This document shows, one piece after another, positions 25,698-34,969 of a DNA stretch of 64,000 bases. The stretch is from Chromatiaceae bacterium. Lineage in GTDB: Bacteria > Pseudomonadota > Gammaproteobacteria > Chromatiales > Chromatiaceae. Under the pieces are notes generated by a model. The model was not told the DNA's origin. It saw only the letters and a list, made by a program, of their open reading frames with translations, and made no database searches. Position 1 is the first letter of the stretch. Every line of letters starts with the position of its first letter. A program made the position numbers and the translations under genes. Location of the stretch: contig JADKCI010000002.1 in the NCBI GenBank assembly GCA_016714645.1, forward strand, positions 682,001-746,000, in the 5' to 3' direction.

Positions 25698-26489
25698 ATG
25701 GTTATGAAGATGGACAGCCCACCCCTCCTGGATCGCATTCGTTTCGTGCTGGTCGAGACCACCCACACCGGCAACCTGGGCGCCACCGCCCGGGCCATGA
25801 AGACCATGGGCCTGAGTCAGCTCCACCTGGTGCGCCCCAAGACCCCACCCGACGCCGAGGCCCTGGCCCGTGCCGCCGGCGCCGATGACCTCCTGGCGCG
25901 GGCCGGTATCCACGCCAGCCTGGCGGATGCTATCGCCGGCTGCCGGCTGGTGATTGGCTCCAGCGCCCGGTTGCGCGCGGTGGAATGGCCCCTGCTCGAA
26001 CCGCCCGAGTGCGCCCGCCGTTTGCTGGGGGAGGCCCAGGATGGCCCGGTGGCCCTGGTCCTGGGCCGGGAGCGTTCCGGACTCACCAACGAGGAACTGG
26101 CCCTCTGCCACTTCCTGGTGCATATTCCGACCAACCCCGATTTCAGCTCCCTCAATCTGGGCGCGGCGGCCCAGGTCTTTGCCTATGAAATCCGCCAGCG
26201 GTATCGCGAGGGGCGGGGCGAGACCCTGCCGCGGGAGGATCGTGACCTGGCCACGGCGGAAGCCCTGGAGGGTTTCCACGTTCATCTGTCGCAAACCCTG
26301 GTGGAGATCGGCTTCGCTGATCCCGAGCAGTCGGCTAAGCTGAGCCGCCGGCTGCGGCGCCTCTTCCATCGCGCCCGCCCGGACTGGACCGAGATCAACA
26401 TCCTGCGTGGTATCCTGAGCGCGGCTCAGGGTCGCAAGGATCCCGAGCGCTTCCGCCGCCAGCCCAGGGATGGCGGCACCGCCGGTTGA
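25698..26489 (+). CDS. trmJ: tRNA (cytidine/uridine-32-2'-O)-methyltransferase TrmJ
   Basis: A 263-residue SPOUT methyltransferase. The N-terminal half has RIRFVLVETTHTGNLGATARAMKTMGL and the SAM-binding knot motifs VALVLGRERSGLTNEEL and NPDFSSLNLGAAAQVFAYE. It methylates position 32 of several tRNAs. ATGs at 25698, 25704 and 25710 are all possible starts. Its position upstream of cysE and the isc operon is the common suhB-trmJ-cysE-iscR order of gammaproteobacteria. Confidence 0.94.
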   Translation: MVMKMDSPPLLDRIRFVLVETTHTGNLGATARAMKTMGLSQLHLVRPKTPPDAEALARAAGADDLLARAGIHASLADAIAGCRLVIGSSARLRAVEWPLLEPPECARRLLGEAQDGPVALVLGRERSGLTNEELALCHFLVHIPTNPDFSSLNLGAAAQVFAYEIRQRYREGRGETLPREDRDLATAEALEGFHVHLSQTLVEIGFADPEQSAKLSRRLRRLFHRARPDWTEINILRGILSAAQGRKDPERFRRQPRDGGTAG

Positions 26490-26541
26490 GGCTGGCCCTG
26501 CCCGGCACCTCAACTAGAGATTATGTATTGGGAGCTGACCA

Positions 26542-27348
26542 GTGTTTGCACGGCTCAGAGAGGACATCGTTTGTATCCTCGACCGCGATCCCGCTGCCCG
26601 CAATGCCTTCGAGATCCTGACCACCTATCCCGGCCTCCATGCCGTGATGGCTCATCGCCTCACCCATCGGTTGTGGCGTGCCAACTTCAAGTGGCTGGCG
26701 CGCATTATCGCCAATGTGGCGCGGCTCTTTACCGGGGTCGAGATCCATCCGGGCGCCCATATCGGCCGGCGCCTCTTCATCGATCACGGCATGGGGGTGG
26801 TGATTGGCGAGACGGCAGTCATTGGCGATGACTGCACCCTCTATCATGGCGTTACCCTGGGTGGCACCAGTTGGGAAAAGGGCAAGCGTCATCCCACCCT
26901 GGGCAATGACGTGGTGGTTGGCGCGGGCGCCAAGGTGCTGGGCCCCATCGAGATTGGCGAGGGCGCCCGCATCGGTTCCAACGCCGTGGTGAATAAATCG
27001 GTCAAGCCTGGCGGCACGGTGGTGGGAGTTCCTGGCCGCCTCGTTGAACGGCCCACCAGCGCGGAGGCAGAGCGCCGCGCCAACACTGCCAAGCGGATCG
27101 GCTTTGATGCCTATGGCGCCACCCGCGACACCCCGGACCCGGTAGCCCATGCCGTGAATTGCATGCTTGATCACATCCACCTTATGGACAAGCGACTAGA
27201 GGCCATGGCCGCCGCCCTGGAACGCCAGGGTATTACGGACCACTTTAGCCGCTTACCCGACCTGGATGTCCGCGAGATTGATTCCACCGCCGATGACGGC
27301 GAGTCGGACAGGGACTCCCGGCCTCCCGAGTCAACACCGGGTTCCTAG
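26542..27348 (+). CDS. cysE: Serine O-acetyltransferase CysE
   Basis: A 268-residue enzyme that makes O-acetylserine for cysteine synthesis. A helical N-terminal domain is followed by the left-handed beta-helix with hexapeptide repeats (IHPGAHIGRRLFIDHGMGVVIGETAVIGD) and the active His in DDCTLYHGVTLGG. The GTG start at 26542 is preceded by GGGAG. It is of the short, epsilon-type (CysE group upstream of iscR) and so supplies the cysteine that IscS uses. Confidence 0.94.
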   Translation: MFARLREDIVCILDRDPAARNAFEILTTYPGLHAVMAHRLTHRLWRANFKWLARIIANVARLFTGVEIHPGAHIGRRLFIDHGMGVVIGETAVIGDDCTLYHGVTLGGTSWEKGKRHPTLGNDVVVGAGAKVLGPIEIGEGARIGSNAVVNKSVKPGGTVVGVPGRLVERPTSAEAERRANTAKRIGFDAYGATRDTPDPVAHAVNCMLDHIHLMDKRLEAMAAALERQGITDHFSRLPDLDVREIDSTADDGESDRDSRPPESTPGS

Positions 27349-27490
27349 TCGCCTACCCGTTCAGGGTTCTGAGGCCGGGATGATGGCTCCGGCCCAGTCC
27401 CTTCGTCATCTTGCTGGCGGCCCCGGATTTTCGGCGCTATTCTGCGTGCCCTTGCCAAAGTAGGAGCCAGTCCCCACCTCCGCATCGAGA

Positions 27491-27523
27491 ATACTTGACC
27501 GAATTACTTGGTTATTGTAGGCT
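27491..27523 (+). promoter_or_regulatory. iscR promoter with IscR type-1 operator
   Basis: The sequence from 27491 matches the E. coli type-1 IscR site pattern (TTGACC, then TACT, GG and AT). TTGACC (27495-27500) is also the -35 element, and TAGGCT (27518-27523) sits 17 bp downstream as a weak -10. [2Fe-2S]-IscR should repress from here. Confidence 0.7.
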
Positions 27524-27559
27524 GCTAACCAAGATGAACGACTAGGAGTGGCAAAGGCC

Positions 27560-28066
27560 GTGAGACTGACTACCAAGGGACGATACGCGGTGACCGCCAT
27601 GATGGATCTGGCGATCCATGCGGGAGAAAAACCGACTATTCTTGCGGACATAGCGCGCCGCCAGGGCATATCCCTGTCCTATCTTGAGCAACTTTTTGCG
27701 CCCTTGCGCAAGCAGGCCCTGGTGGTCAGCACGCGAGGGCCGGGCGGGGGCTACAAGCTGGCGCGTAATCCTGCCACCATCTTTGTCGGTGAGGTCATCG
27801 CGGCGGTGGACGAGCAGTTGGACGCCACCCGCTGTGGTGGGGAAGGGGACTGCCAGTCCAGGGGTGTTTGTTTGACCCACTCCCTTTGGCAGGATCTGAG
27901 CGACCATATTCGGGGTTACCTGCAGGGGGTCAGTCTCCAGGACCTGGTCGATCGCAAACAGGTACAAAAAATGATCGAGCGTCGGCGTGGCACCGCCACG
28001 ACCTTGGAGCGGCGGGTCCTCCCCCCCGTCCGTGGCGGAGTCTCGCGAATGGCCGCGGGCATTTAA
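27560..28066 (+). CDS. iscR: Fe-S cluster assembly transcription factor IscR
   Basis: A 168-residue Rrf2-family regulator of the isc operon. The N-terminal winged helix (MRLTTKGRYAVTAMMDLA, ISLSYLEQLFAPLRK) is typical. The [2Fe-2S] ligands are Cys residues in RCGGEGDCQSRGVCLTH plus the following His. The GTG at 27560 gives the canonical MRLT start and has AGGAG about 11 bases upstream; a GTG 12 bases earlier is possible. A long C-terminal tail (ERRRGTATTLERRVLPP) is somewhat extended. Confidence 0.96.
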   Translation: MRLTTKGRYAVTAMMDLAIHAGEKPTILADIARRQGISLSYLEQLFAPLRKQALVVSTRGPGGGYKLARNPATIFVGEVIAAVDEQLDATRCGGEGDCQSRGVCLTHSLWQDLSDHIRGYLQGVSLQDLVDRKQVQKMIERRRGTATTLERRVLPPVRGGVSRMAAGI

Positions 28067-28092
28067 GGGTTCTACTGGTTACGGAGTGAGAG

Positions 28093-29307
28093 ATGAAATT
28101 ACCCATTTACATGGACTATTCGGCCACCAGCCCAGTGGATCCCCGCGTGGCCGAGAAGATGTGCGCTTGCCTGACCATGGACGGCAACTTTGGCAACGCC
28201 GCATCGCGATCCCACGCCTTCGGCTGGGCGGCCGAGGATGCCATCGACCAGGCGCGCCGCGAGGTCGCGGCCCTGGTCAACGCCGATCCCAAGGAGATCG
28301 TCTGGACTTCCGGGGCGACCGAGTCGGATAACCTGGCCATCAAGGGCGCGGCCACTTTCTACCAAAAACGTGGCCGGCACATCGTTACCTGTAAGACCGA
28401 GCATAAGGCGGTCCTGGATACCTGCCGCCAGTTGGAGCGCGAGGGCTTCGAAGTCACCTATCTGGACCCCGAGCCCAATGGTCTCATCGATCTGGCCAAG
28501 CTGGAGGACGCCCTGCGGGGTGACACCATCCTGGTCTCCCTGATGCACGTCAATAACGAGATTGGCGTGATCCAGGACATCCAGGCTATTGGCGAGATGA
28601 CACGTGACCGCAACATCCTCTTCCATGTGGATGCCGCCCAAAGCACCGGTCGGGTGCCTATCGATCTGGAAACCACCAAGGTCGATCTGATGTCTTTCTC
28701 CGCCCACAAGACCTACGGCCCTAAGGGCATTGGCGCCCTCTATGTGCGGCGCAAGCCCCGGGTGCGCCTGGAGGCCCAGATGCACGGCGGTGGTCACGAG
28801 CGCGGCATGCGCTCCGGTACCCTGGCTACCCATCAGATCGTGGGTATGGGCGAGGCCTTCCGCCTGGCGCGTCTGGAGATGGCCACCGAGAACGAGCGGG
28901 TCCTGGGGCTGCGTCATCGCCTCTGGGATGGCGTTCGCGATCTGGAGCAGGTTTACCTCAATGGTGACGAAGAATGTCGGGTAGCCGGTAATTTGAACGT
29001 CAGTTTCGCCTATGTCGAGGGTGAATCCCTCATCATGGCCCTCAAGGACCTGGCGGTCTCCTCCGGTTCCGCCTGCACCTCCGCCAGCCTGGAGCCCAGC
29101 TATGTGCTGCGCGCCCTGGGCCGTGAGGATGAACTGGCCCACAGCTCCATTCGCTTTTCCTTGGGGCGGTTTTCCACCCAGGAAGAGGTGGACTACGCCA
29201 TCACCAAGATCCGTGATCAGGTCACCCGCTTGCGGTCGCTCTCGCCCCTGTGGGACATGTACCGGGATGGCGTTGACCTGAGTTCGGTGCAGTGGGCGGC
29301 GCATTGA
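28093..29307 (+). CDS. iscS: Cysteine desulfurase IscS
   Basis: A 404-residue PLP enzyme that takes sulfur from cysteine for Fe-S clusters and thio-modified tRNA. The PLP lysine is Lys206 in SFSAHKTYGPKG; the active cysteine is Cys328 in SSGSACTSASLEPSYVL. Other markers are DYSATSPVDPRV and TEHKAVLD. Follows iscR by 26 bp. Confidence 0.98.
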   Translation: MKLPIYMDYSATSPVDPRVAEKMCACLTMDGNFGNAASRSHAFGWAAEDAIDQARREVAALVNADPKEIVWTSGATESDNLAIKGAATFYQKRGRHIVTCKTEHKAVLDTCRQLEREGFEVTYLDPEPNGLIDLAKLEDALRGDTILVSLMHVNNEIGVIQDIQAIGEMTRDRNILFHVDAAQSTGRVPIDLETTKVDLMSFSAHKTYGPKGIGALYVRRKPRVRLEAQMHGGGHERGMRSGTLATHQIVGMGEAFRLARLEMATENERVLGLRHRLWDGVRDLEQVYLNGDEECRVAGNLNVSFAYVEGESLIMALKDLAVSSGSACTSASLEPSYVLRALGREDELAHSSIRFSLGRFSTQEEVDYAITKIRDQVTRLRSLSPLWDMYRDGVDLSSVQWAAH

Positions 29308-29373
29308 GGACTACCCCATTTGCGGCGTCCTGGGAGTTCCCCCGGTCGCCGCTCCCTAGAGAGGTGAATTGAA

Positions 29374-29754
29374 ATGGCATACAGCGAGAAGGTTCTGGAT
29401 CACTACGAAAACCCCCGCAACGTGGGCAATCTGGATACGACCGATCCGAGTGTTGGCACCGGCATGGTGGGCGCCCCGGCCTGCGGCGATGTGATGCGCC
29501 TGCAGATTAAGGTCAACGACGCCGGGGTTATCGAGGATGCCCGCTTCAAGACCTACGGTTGCGGTTCCGCCATTGCCTCCAGCAGCCTCTTGACCGAGTG
29601 GGTCAAGGGTAAGACCCTGGCCGAGGCCCTGGAGATCAAAAACCAGCAGATCGCCGATGAACTGGCCCTGCCGCCGGTCAAGGTTCACTGTTCGGTGCTG
29701 GCGGAGGATGCCATCAAGGCCGCGATCCACGATTTCGAGCGGAAGCGGGTCTGA
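29374..29754 (+). CDS. iscU: Fe-S cluster scaffold IscU
   Basis: A 126-residue scaffold on which the cluster is assembled. The three cluster cysteines are visible in GAPACGDVM, TYGCGSAIA and KVHCSVLAEDAI. The Asp next to the first Cys is present. The HscA-binding LPPVK motif appears at residues about 99-103. A good ribosome-binding site (AGAGAGG) precedes the ATG. Confidence 0.98.
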   Translation: MAYSEKVLDHYENPRNVGNLDTTDPSVGTGMVGAPACGDVMRLQIKVNDAGVIEDARFKTYGCGSAIASSSLLTEWVKGKTLAEALEIKNQQIADELALPPVKVHCSVLAEDAIKAAIHDFERKRV

Positions 29755-29769
29755 TGGGCTTGGCGGCAA

Positions 29770-29810
29770 AGCCAGGGGTTGGGTGGCTGATCCCATCTCC
29801 ACCCCTGGCT
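29770..29810 (+). promoter_or_regulatory. Perfect 10-bp stem-loop between iscU and iscA
   Basis: AGCCAGGGGT (29770-29779) pairs fully with ACCCCTGGCT (29801-29810), followed by GAATTTTGC. It may stabilise the iscRSU message or partly terminate transcription, giving less of the downstream genes. In E. coli this intergenic region is the site of RyhB-dependent differential decay; similarity of function is inference. Confidence 0.55.
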
Positions 29811-29860
29811 GAATTTTGCAGTGTCGCCGTGGCAGCATGGCGGTCGGGAGAGTAACGGAC

Positions 29861-30184
29861 ATGGGGATTTCGATGACTTCGGCCGCCGCCAAGCATGTGC
29901 GCGGCTACCTGGAAAATCGTGGGAAGGGCCTTGGGGTCCGCCTGGGAGTACGTACCTCGGGTTGCTCGGGCATGGCCTATGTACTCGAATTCGCGGATGA
30001 GCTGAAGCCCGAGGACCAGGTCTTCGAGTCCCTGGGCGTCAAGGTGATCGTGGATCCTAAAAGCCTGCTCTATCTGGATGGCACTGAACTCGATTACACC
30101 CGGGAAGGGCTCAACGAGGGCTTTAAATTTAACAACCCGAACGTCAAGGACGCCTGTGGTTGCGGCGAAAGCTTCAACATCTGA
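29861..30184 (+). CDS. iscA: Iron-sulfur carrier IscA
   Basis: A 107-residue A-type carrier with the three conserved cysteines in RTSGCSGMAY and CGCGESF. It passes clusters to target proteins. The ATG at 29861 gives the family's normal N-terminus (MGISMTSAAAKHV); 15 codons of open frame upstream are unlikely. Confidence 0.95.
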   Translation: MGISMTSAAAKHVRGYLENRGKGLGVRLGVRTSGCSGMAYVLEFADELKPEDQVFESLGVKVIVDPKSLLYLDGTELDYTREGLNEGFKFNNPNVKDACGCGESFNI

Positions 30185-30198
30185 GCCTGGATGCCCGG

Positions 30199-30744
30199 AT
30201 GTTCGACTTACACCAAAACCACTTCAGGCTGTTTGGCTTACCCGAGCGTTTCGCGCTGGACCTGAATGAGTTGTCCGAGCGTTATCTGCGGCTGCGTCAG
30301 ACCGTCCACCCGGATCTTTATGCCACGGCGGGGGATCGGGAAAAACGCCTCTCCCTGCAGGCCTCCACCCGGGTCAACGAGGCTTATCAAACTCTCAAGG
30401 ATCCCCTGGCACGGGCCCGCTATCTTCTGACCCTGCTGACGGGCGACCAGGGAAATGACCAGGAAACGACCAAGGACATGGCCTTTCTCCTGGAGCAGAT
30501 GGAACTGCGCGAGGCCCTGGCCGCCGCTCGCGACGCGTCTGATCCCTTCGCGGGCCTCGCGGCGGTGCGGGATCGGCTCTCCCGCCAGTCCCTCTATCTG
30601 ATCACCCAACTGGCGGTGTTCCTGGAGCCTGTCTCGGGCCTGGACCCGGAGGCTGCGCGGGAACTGATCCGCAAGCTCCAGTTCGTGCGCAAATGCGAGG
30701 CCGAGGCTGAGGCCCTTGAGGCCGAACTCGACGAGGCCCTCTGA
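30199..30744 (+). CDS. hscB: Co-chaperone HscB (Hsc20)
   Basis: A 181-residue J-domain protein: FDLHQNHFRLFGLPERFALD at the start and the HPD signature in LRQTVHPDLYATAG. It delivers IscU to HscA. The ATG at 30199 is chosen because the family begins here; 13 upstream codons overlap iscA. Confidence 0.96.
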   Translation: MFDLHQNHFRLFGLPERFALDLNELSERYLRLRQTVHPDLYATAGDREKRLSLQASTRVNEAYQTLKDPLARARYLLTLLTGDQGNDQETTKDMAFLLEQMELREALAAARDASDPFAGLAAVRDRLSRQSLYLITQLAVFLEPVSGLDPEAARELIRKLQFVRKCEAEAEALEAELDEAL

Positions 30745-30788
30745 TCTGCCTTAACCTTTTATCCCTTGCCTCCTGACCGAGAGAATCC

Positions 30789-32663
30789 ATGGCATTGCTT
30801 CAGATCGCGGAGCCGGGCCGCTCCGCCGCCCCACACCAGCACCGGCTTGCCGCCGGGATCGACCTGGGGACGACCAACTCCCTGATCGCCACCGTGCGTA
30901 GCGGCCGGCCCGAGACCCTGCCGGATCGGGAGGGACGCCATCTGTTGCCCTCGGTGGTGCGTTATGCCGAGGAGGGTCTGGTCGTGGGTCACGCCGCCAA
31001 GGCTGCGGCGGCCGAGGACCCCCTTAACACCCTGGCCTCCGCCAAGCGTCTCATCGGTCGTGGCATTGAAGAGGTCCGTGGCCTGGGCACCCGCTTGCCT
31101 TATGAATTCGTGCGTACCGATACGGCAGTGCCGCGCATCCGCACCCGCGCCGGGGATATCAGTCCGGTGGAGGCCTCCGCCGAGATCCTCCGGGCCCTGG
31201 CCCAGCGCGCCGAGTTCGCCCTCGGCGGTGACCTGGCCGGTGTGGTCATTACGGTCCCCGCTTATTTCGACGAGCCCCAGCGCCAGGCCACCAAGGACGC
31301 CGCCCGCCTGGCTGGCCTCAAGGTGTTACGTCTGCTCAACGAGCCGACGGCGGCGGCGGTTGCCTACGGGCTGGACCGGGAGGCGGACGGTATCCACGCC
31401 GTCTTCGATCTGGGCGGCGGCACCTTCGATATCTCCATCCTGCGCCTGCACCGGGGTGTTTTCGAGGTCCTGGCTACTGGCGGCGACTCCGCCCTGGGTG
31501 GCGATGACATGGACCTGCTCCTGGCGGAGTGGATCATGGCCCAGGCCGGGATTGGCGATGAGGCCGATCACCGGATCCTGCGTGGCCTCATGCGCGACGC
31601 CTGCGACGCCAAGGAACGCCTGACGGACCAGGACAAGGCCCCCCTGCGTATCGCCCTGCCTGATGCCCGACACTGGGAAGGCGAGATCGACCGGAATACC
31701 TTCGATGACCTCATCGACCCCCTCATCTCCCGCGCCATCGCCGCCTGCCGCCGCGCCCTGCGCGATGCCGGACTCAAGGTCGAGGAGATCAAGGACGTGG
31801 TCATGGTAGGGGGTGCTACCCGCGTGCCGCGGGTGCGTACGCGGGTAAGGCTCTTCTTTGGCATGACCCCCTTGGTGGACCTGGACCCCGATCGGGTCGT
31901 CGCCCTGGGCGCCGCCCTCCAGGCCGATGTCCTGGCGGGAAACAAGCCCGATAGCGACATGCTGCTGCTGGACGTCATCCCGCTGTCCCTGGGGCTGGAG
32001 ACCATGGGCGGCCTGGTCGAGCGCATCGTGCCGCGCAATACCCCCATCCCGGTGGCTCGCGCCCAGGAATTCACCACCTTCAAGGATGGTCAGACGGCCA
32101 TGGCCTTGCATATCCTGCAGGGCGAGCGGGATCTGGTTGCCCATTGCCGCTCCCTGGCCCGTTTCGAGCTACGGGGTTTCCCCCCCATGGTGGCCGGGGC
32201 CGCCCGGATCCGGGTGACTTTCGAGGTCGATGCCGATGGCCTCTTGAATGTGTCGGCGGTGGAACAAACCAGCGGCGTGCAAGCCCGGGTGGAAGTCAAA
32301 CCCTCCCATGGCTTGACCGATGGCGAGATCGAGTCCATGTTGCGCGAATCCCTGACCCATTCCAGCGAGGACATGGAGGCCCGGCGCCTGCGGGAACAGC
32401 GCGTGGAGGCCCAGCGCACCGTCGCGGCCCTGCAGGCCGCCTTGACCAGGGATGGCGAGGCCCTCTTGTCGGTGGAGGAGCGGGGACGCATCGACCAGGC
32501 CCTGGCGGAACTGGAACTCAGACTGACGGGCGAGGATGAGGAAACCCTCAAGGCGGCCATGGAGAACCTGGATCGCACTTGCGGTTTCTATGTGGAGCGC
32601 CGCATGAATCGGAGCATCCAAAGCGCGATGGCCGGACACAAGGTCGAGGAGTTTCAATCATGA
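30789..32663 (+). CDS. hscA: Fe-S assembly chaperone HscA
   Basis: A 624-residue specialised Hsp70. Nucleotide-binding motifs are GIDLGTTNSLIATV, the VFDLGGGTFDISIL loop and VVMVGGATRVPRVR. The substrate-binding domain follows LPNTPIP-like text (IVPRNTPIPVARAQ) and ends in a helical lid. It binds the IscU LPPVK motif. Directly between hscB and fdx. Confidence 0.97.
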   Translation: MALLQIAEPGRSAAPHQHRLAAGIDLGTTNSLIATVRSGRPETLPDREGRHLLPSVVRYAEEGLVVGHAAKAAAAEDPLNTLASAKRLIGRGIEEVRGLGTRLPYEFVRTDTAVPRIRTRAGDISPVEASAEILRALAQRAEFALGGDLAGVVITVPAYFDEPQRQATKDAARLAGLKVLRLLNEPTAAAVAYGLDREADGIHAVFDLGGGTFDISILRLHRGVFEVLATGGDSALGGDDMDLLLAEWIMAQAGIGDEADHRILRGLMRDACDAKERLTDQDKAPLRIALPDARHWEGEIDRNTFDDLIDPLISRAIAACRRALRDAGLKVEEIKDVVMVGGATRVPRVRTRVRLFFGMTPLVDLDPDRVVALGAALQADVLAGNKPDSDMLLLDVIPLSLGLETMGGLVERIVPRNTPIPVARAQEFTTFKDGQTAMALHILQGERDLVAHCRSLARFELRGFPPMVAGAARIRVTFEVDADGLLNVSAVEQTSGVQARVEVKPSHGLTDGEIESMLRESLTHSSEDMEARRLREQRVEAQRTVAALQAALTRDGEALLSVEERGRIDQALAELELRLTGEDEETLKAAMENLDRTCGFYVERRMNRSIQSAMAGHKVEEFQS

Positions 32664-32998
32664 CCAAGTTGATTTTTCTGCCCCATGAGGAGATTTGTCC
32701 CGAGGGGGCCATTATCGAGTCCGAGCCTGGTGTCAGCATTTGCGACGCCGCCTTGGCCGGAGGCATCGATATCGAGCATGCCTGCGAAAAGTCCTGCGCC
32801 TGCACCACCTGTCATGTCATCATTCGCGAGGGTTTTGATTCCCTGCCAGAGGCCGACGAGGTCGAGGAGGATTTGCTCGATAAGGCCTGGGGTCTGGAGC
32901 CTGAGTCGCGCCTAAGCTGCCAGGCCAAGGTCGGGGATGAAGATCTCGTCATCGAGATACCCAAGTACACCATCAATATGGTGTCGGAGCATCATTAG
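32660..32998 (+). CDS. fdx: ISC-type [2Fe-2S] ferredoxin
   Basis: A 112-residue adrenodoxin-type ferredoxin. Cluster ligands are the cysteines in CEKSCACTTCHV and LSCQAKV. It supplies electrons to cluster assembly. ATG 32660 overlaps the hscA stop (ATGA), so the two are translationally coupled. Confidence 0.96.
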   Translation: MTKLIFLPHEEICPEGAIIESEPGVSICDAALAGGIDIEHACEKSCACTTCHVIIREGFDSLPEADEVEEDLLDKAWGLEPESRLSCQAKVGDEDLVIEIPKYTINMVSEHH

Positions 32999-33018
32999 CC
33001 GGATCTGGCGGCCTTGCT

Positions 33019-33036
33019 CCCCGGCGGTAGCCGGGG
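33019..33036 (+). promoter_or_regulatory. Stem-loop between fdx and iscX
   Basis: CCCCGGC and GCCGGGG form a perfect 7-bp stem with a 4-base loop. No T-run follows, so it is more likely an mRNA 3'-end or processing structure than a terminator. Confidence 0.35.
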
Positions 33037-33122
33037 CCGGGGCCGGCAATCCTGGGCGGTATTGATCCTCCTCAGCCTCGGTCAAGTTCAATCAGCTTGG
33101 TTCCTTGAACCTAGGAGAAGCC

Positions 33123-33326
33123 ATGGCCCTTAAGTGGACGGACACCCTGGACATCGCCATTGCCTTGGACGAAACCTACCCGGACGCCGACCCGCGCCGG
33201 GTTAATTTCGTCGATCTGAGCAAATGGGTGCAGGCCCTGCCGGATTTCGAAGACGACCCCGCCCATACCGGCGAGAAGATTCTTGAGGCCATTCAGATGG
33301 CCTGGCTGGAAGAGCGGGAAGAATAA
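33123..33326 (+). CDS. iscX: Fe-S assembly protein IscX
   Basis: A 67-residue acidic protein: LKWTDTLDIAIALDETYPDADPRRVNFVDL, then WVQALPDFEDDP. IscX binds IscS and modulates cluster formation. AGGAG stands before the ATG at 33123. It ends the isc operon; a CCCGCGC/GCGCGGG hairpin (33328-33347) follows directly. Confidence 0.95.
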   Translation: MALKWTDTLDIAIALDETYPDADPRRVNFVDLSKWVQALPDFEDDPAHTGEKILEAIQMAWLEEREE

Positions 33327-33327
33327 C

Positions 33328-33347
33328 CCCGCGCTGGTTGGCGCGGG
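33328..33347 (+). terminator. Hairpin at the end of the isc operon
   Basis: CCCGCGC, six bases, GCGCGGG, starting one base after the iscX stop. There is no T-run, so intrinsic termination is uncertain. Confidence 0.4.
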
Positions 33348-33361
33348 TCCCATACCCGAGA

Positions 33362-33793
33362 TCAGCATTGCTCCCAGGGCAGACCCCGGTAACGCCAGCC
33401 CCCAACGGTGCCCCGGTGATGGTGCTCGTCCAGAACACCCTCGAAACCTTCGTCGATGTGGAAGACATTGCGGACGCCGGCGGCGATCAGGGCCTTGCCG
33501 GCCTCGTGTGAGCGCTTGCCGCTGCGGCAGATGAGAATGACCGGGGTGCAGGGATTGTCCTCGGAGCAGACGGCGCCGCCGAGCAGCAGTTTGCGGATTT
33601 CCGTATCAAAATGGGGATTGACGGTCCATTCGGGTTCGTCGATCCAGGCCACGTGAACGGCCCCCGAGGGGTGCCCCACGAATAGGTACTCCATGGTGGA
33701 GCGGATATCCACCAGCAGGGCGGTCGGATTCTCCTGGAGCATCTGCCAGGCCTGCTGGGGGGTCAATTCCTTGGGATGCTGTGGTTCGGTCAT
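33362..33793 (-). CDS. Rhodanese-like sulfurtransferase
   Basis: A 143-residue single-domain rhodanese. The active loop is LICRSGKRSHEAG with Cys as the sulfur carrier; the upstream part (AWQMLQENPTALLVDIRST, EYLFVGHP) fits the fold. The substrate is unknown, but the setting in a sulfur oxidiser, with isc on one side and sox genes nearby, suggests persulfide handling. It is convergent with iscX. Confidence 0.88.
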   Translation of the reverse strand: MTEPQHPKELTPQQAWQMLQENPTALLVDIRSTMEYLFVGHPSGAVHVAWIDEPEWTVNPHFDTEIRKLLLGGAVCSEDNPCTPVILICRSGKRSHEAGKALIAAGVRNVFHIDEGFEGVLDEHHHRGTVGGWRYRGLPWEQC

Positions 33794-33912
33794 ATCGTCG
33801 GTTCCTTTGGTGCTGGGTCTTTTTTCGGTTATCTTTCTGGTCCAGGGTGCGTGTTGGGGCGATGGTAGCCCCGGATCGCAGAGTTGCCGTCAGCCTTTTC
33901 TGGCCTGCTTAG

Positions 33913-34892
33913 ATGATTGATGCTGAATTCAAGGAATCCAACCCCCGGGACCAGGCCGTGGGGGCTAACTTGATCCCCCCGGCCCGCTCGGGGCGGCGAA
34001 CCTCCCCCGCCTGGAAGGAATGGCTCCTTGAGGGTGTGGCGCGCGGTATGGCCCTTTTGCCCTTCGGCGCGGCCCAGGCCCTGGGGTGGCTGACCGGCAC
34101 CCTGCTGGTGCTGATCCCTAATAAGCAGCGCCGCAACGCCCTCGCCAACCTGCGGCTCTGCCGACCGGACTGGAGTGAGGCGGAGACCCGGCGCTTCCGC
34201 AACCGTGCCCTTCGCGAGGAGTCGAAGACCTTCATCGAGATCGCCTATCTCCTGCTCCGTCCCGTGCCCCGTGTTCTGGCCCTGATCCGGGAGACGCATG
34301 GTCTCGAATGGCTGGAGCGCGGCCAGGGCCGGGCCTGATCGTCCTCTCACCCCACCTGGGGGCCTGGGAGTTGGCGGGGCTTTATCTCTCCACCCGCGGT
34401 CCCACCACCACCCTCTACAAGCCCCAGCCGCTGGGAGACGTCCTGGTGCGTCAGGCGCGGGCACGCGGTGGGGCCGATCTCGTGCCCACGGATAATGCGG
34501 GGATTCGCCGTCTGCTCCAGGCCCTCCGGCGCGGGGAATATCTGGGGATACTGCCGGATCAGGAGCCGAAGGCAGAAAAAGGCTCCGTTTTCGCGCCCTT
34601 TTTCGGCGTGCCGGCCCTGACCATGCTGTTGGTCAATCGGCTAGCACGCAAGACGGGGGCGCCCGTGGTCTTTCTCTTCGCCCGCCGTTTGCCCTGGGGT
34701 AGGGGCTTCGCCCTGCATTGCCTGCCGGCGCCGGAGGGGGTGGAGGCGGAGGATGACGAAACGGCGGCCAAGGCCCTCAATCGGGGCGTGGAGGCCTGCG
34801 TGGCGATTTGCCCGGAACAGTATGTCTGGTCTTATAAACGCTTTCGGACACGTCCCGATGGTGGCCCACATCCCTATCATGGGCCCCGCTGA
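33913..34892 (+). pseudogene. Lipid A acyltransferase-family (LpxL/HtrB-like) gene, single frameshift
   Basis: Two adjacent frames together make a 326-residue lysophospholipid/lipid A acyltransferase-like protein. The first (33913-34338) covers WKEWLLEGVARGMALLPF to HGLEWLERGQG. The second continues with GLIVLSPHLGAWELAG, whose His-x4-Glu motif is the catalytic site of this family, then LGILPDQEP and FAPFFGVPALT. Adding one G to the GGG run at 34331-34333 joins them without loss. Either the gene is inactive or the base was missed in sequencing. It is divergent from the rhodanese. Confidence 0.8.
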
Positions 34893-34969
34893 CCGGCCGC
34901 AAGGCGAGAGGCGAGAGGCGAGGGGTACGGCGGGATACGGTCCAATCCCCTCGCCATTCAAGCAGCCAG

